From JAAEQG01 sp023133475 (GTDB taxonomy: Bacteria > Planctomycetota > Phycisphaerae > UBA1845): a stretch of DNA of 15,266 nt. This document shows, one piece after another, positions 13,831 to 15,266 of this stretch; positions within the stretch are counted from its first letter, which is position 1, and the number at the start of each line of letters is the position of its first letter. The notes under the pieces are model-generated. The model saw nothing but the letters and a program-made list of their open reading frames with translations, was not told the origin of the DNA and did no database searches. The translations under genes were made by a program, and so were the position numbers. The stretch is taken from positions 1 through 15,266 of the forward strand of contig DAOVLE010000118.1 in the NCBI GenBank assembly GCA_030631415.1. Direction: 5' to 3'.

Positions 13831-15114
13831 ATGCAAGTCAATCCGGATGCCTACCTGGACTATTTGGCGCGATGCCACCAGGCATTTCGCCCCTTTGCGC
13901 CCATCGATCTGCCCGAGTTCTTCAAGGGGCGACGTGAGCATGTGGAGAGCTTGTGCAGTGAACTCGCCAAGCCCGGTCGTCAGGTGGCCATCTACGGCGA
14001 ACGCGGGGTGGGCAAAACATCGCTTGCCAAGCTAGCGTACTTCTTCGCCGGCATCGACGACGAGAACACGTATTTCGTCCGATGCGAGCGAGACAGCAGA
14101 TACGAAACGATTTTCGGTCAACTTCTGCTCAAAGCCGGGTGGGGATACCTGCCCAACGGCGTCGAGTCGGAGGCTCAGACCTCCGGCGGCATCCGGGCCG
14201 GCATTGGCTCAGCGACTCGATCCAAAAGAACCCGCACCCGGCATCAAGCCATCGATGCCGCCCGTGCGGTTGGCCCGGCAACCCTGCTGAGTGTTTTCGG
14301 GGAGCGCAAGGGACTGCTCATCCTCGATGAGTACGACCGCGTTCACGATGAGTCCACCCACGAGAAACTGGCGGAGACGTTGAAGCATTTCTCCGATGCC
14401 GCCAGCGCGACGAAGATCATTGTGGTGGGTGTTGCCAAGACGCTTGGCGATCTCATCGGGAAGCATCAATCACTGACCCGATGCCTTGCTCAGATCAAGC
14501 TTGATCGCATGATTAAGGGGGAGCTTGGCGAAATCATCCAAACCGGCGAACAGCGCTTAAACGTTGTTTTCAAAGAACAAATTCGCGGGAAGATTATCGA
14601 CTTGGCTGATGGTTTTCCGTTTTATGTCCATCTTCTTTGCAGTTACTGTGCCGAAGAAGCCGGCAAGGTTCTCCGGAAGAATGACCACGCCCGCGTGGTG
14701 GTATCCGAAACGGAATACGAAAAGGCTGTGCACAAGGCCATCGATTCGGCGGAGAGCACCCTGAGAGACAATTACAACGAGGCGGTCATTACGGTCAAGC
14801 GCAAAACCGACATGTTCAAAAACACCTTGTGGGCAGTGGCATATGCGGGAACGACCGAGGTTCAAGTCCGGGCTATCGCCCAAAATATTGCTTTTCTTAC
14901 CGGCGAGCAGCCTAAGTTACCAAGCCTGAACAGTTATTTGGGGGCTCTCACCAGACCCGCCAAGAAGGAAGTGCTTACGCGTGTGAGGCAAGGATATTAC
15001 AAGTTCACCAATCCTCTGATGAGGGCCTACGTTCGCCTTGTTCTTGAGGATTTCAACATCGTGGAGAATGATGGGCAGATGCAGTTCCCATGGATGCGGG
15101 GAAACTCCCCCTAA
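13831..15114 (+). CDS. AAA/STAND-type P-loop ATPase, function unknown
   Basis: 427 residues from ATG 13831; GTGAGG (13816-13821) is nine bases upstream, so this start is preferred over GTG 13816. FFKGRREHVESL (30-41) is the box that precedes the P-loop in Cdc6/ORC-like and STAND ATPases. Walker A is GERGVGKTS (56-64), Walker B LLILDEYDRV (162-171) with a DE pair, and sensor 1 is near KIIVVGVAKT (195-204). GFPFYVHLLC (261-270) is the GxP region typical of STAND NTPases. The rest is mostly helical; residues about 360-410 could form a winged helix (LNSYLGALTR, RQGYYKF). A basic segment RSKRTRTRHQ is at 130-139. There is no signal or membrane span and no partner effector beside it. It lies alone between a MITE and an ISL3-type IS. 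A regulatory, DNA-handling or defence role is possible but not shown. Confidence 0.75.
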   Translation: MQVNPDAYLDYLARCHQAFRPFAPIDLPEFFKGRREHVESLCSELAKPGRQVAIYGERGVGKTSLAKLAYFFAGIDDENTYFVRCERDSRYETIFGQLLLKAGWGYLPNGVESEAQTSGGIRAGIGSATRSKRTRTRHQAIDAARAVGPATLLSVFGERKGLLILDEYDRVHDESTHEKLAETLKHFSDAASATKIIVVGVAKTLGDLIGKHQSLTRCLAQIKLDRMIKGELGEIIQTGEQRLNVVFKEQIRGKIIDLADGFPFYVHLLCSYCAEEAGKVLRKNDHARVVVSETEYEKAVHKAIDSAESTLRDNYNEAVITVKRKTDMFKNTLWAVAYAGTTEVQVRAIAQNIAFLTGEQPKLPSLNSYLGALTRPAKKEVLTRVRQGYYKFTNPLMRAYVRLVLEDFNIVENDGQMQFPWMRGNSP

Positions 15115-15115
15115 T

Positions 15116-15139
15116 CCGGATAATTTATGGTTCATCCGG
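15116..15139. repeat. CCGGATAATT repeat core with small palindrome
   Basis: CCGGAT (15116-15121) and ATCCGG (15134-15139) are inverses around AATTTATGGTTC. The CCGGATAATT core, shared with copies at 5895 and 9115, begins two bases after the stop codon of the ATPase gene. It may mark the left edge of the downstream IS. Confidence 0.5.
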
Positions 15140-15174
15140 CGGAAGCGTACTTGAGGGTTGCAAGAAGGCGGACA

Positions 15175-15224
15175 TGCTGGTCTCATCTGAGGTTTTCACG
15201 AGCTTCAGATAGGAGATACCAGCA
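15175..15224 (+). promoter_or_regulatory. Hairpin hiding the ribosome site of the transposase
   Basis: TGCTGGT (15175-15181) pairs with ACCAGCA (15218-15224), CTC (15182-15184) with GAG (15213-15215) and ATCTGA (15185-15190) with TCAGAT (15205-15210), leaving a 14-base loop. The structure contains the Shine-Dalgarno AGGAG (15211-15215) and the A of the ATG at 15224. Transposons often use such structures to block translation of mRNA read in from outside; that role here is inferred. Confidence 0.6.
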
Positions 15225-15266
15225 TGTCCACGAGTTTATTGTACCACGGATTTGGCATTCGGGGCT
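15224..15266 (+). CDS. ISL3-family-like transposase, first 14 codons
   Basis: ATG 15224 follows AGGAG (15211-15215) by eight bases and reads MSTSLLYHGFGIRG to the window edge. This is the characteristic N-terminus of a group of ISL3-family DDE transposases, whose next residues usually lead into a zinc-binding region. Only the start is present, so integrity, length and the right end of the IS cannot be judged. It is the only autonomous mobile gene in the window. ISL3 elements make 8-bp target duplications. Confidence 0.75.
   Translation, partial: MSTSLLYHGFGIRG

Overview
The window looks like chromosomal DNA of an uncultured planctomycete-like bacterium, probably Phycisphaerae or a relative. 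The basis is high GC, very large repeat-built secreted proteins, a calcium-binding (thrombospondin type 3) surface protein with a Cys-containing C-terminal sorting tail, core genes scattered singly between surface-protein and accessory genes, and dense small palindromic repeats in almost every intergenic gap. The taxonomic call is inference from style and gene families; there is no rRNA or marker search behind it.

Layout. Positions 1-1709 hold the 3' part of a secreted protein made of PKD/Ig-like repeats. A terminator-like hairpin and an inverted-repeat-bounded element follow. Positions 2049-3698 encode a signal-peptide protein with DxDxDG calcium loops and a PCG/hydrophobic/Arg C-terminus. 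A cluster of palindromes and a 30-bp tandem repeat leads to a GlmU-like sugar nucleotidyltransferase/left-handed beta-helix protein (3904-5124). A small membrane protein lies on the minus strand (5302-5763). The central block carries lipoyl synthase lipA (6140-7126), then thymidylate kinase tmk (7282-7992) overlapping DNA polymerase III delta-prime holB (7979-9130). Convergent to holB is a sucrose-6-phosphate-phosphatase-like HAD gene (9202-10023, minus) that lacks a normal start codon. A small IscA/HesB-like protein with missing ligands (10287-10595) is followed on the minus strand by ftsK (10950-13439). A 166-bp MITE with target-site duplication separates ftsK from a lone AAA/STAND-type ATPase (13831-15114). 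The window ends in the first codons of an ISL3-type transposase (from 15224), whose ribosome binding site is buried in a hairpin.

The genes do not form one pathway. tmk and holB are a translationally coupled pair linking dTTP supply to the replication clamp loader, and ftsK handles chromosome segregation. lipA, the GlmU-like protein and the phosphatase are separate metabolic genes. The AAA ATPase between a MITE and an IS is the most plausible accessory gene.

The most unusual property is the interspersed-repeat layer. At least four modular repeat families occur more than once in 15 kb. Two full copies of one element show compensatory base changes in a hairpin stem. Four genes (membrane protein, lipA, holB, phosphatase) take their stop codon from inside a repeat, so these elements appear to have reshaped protein C-termini.
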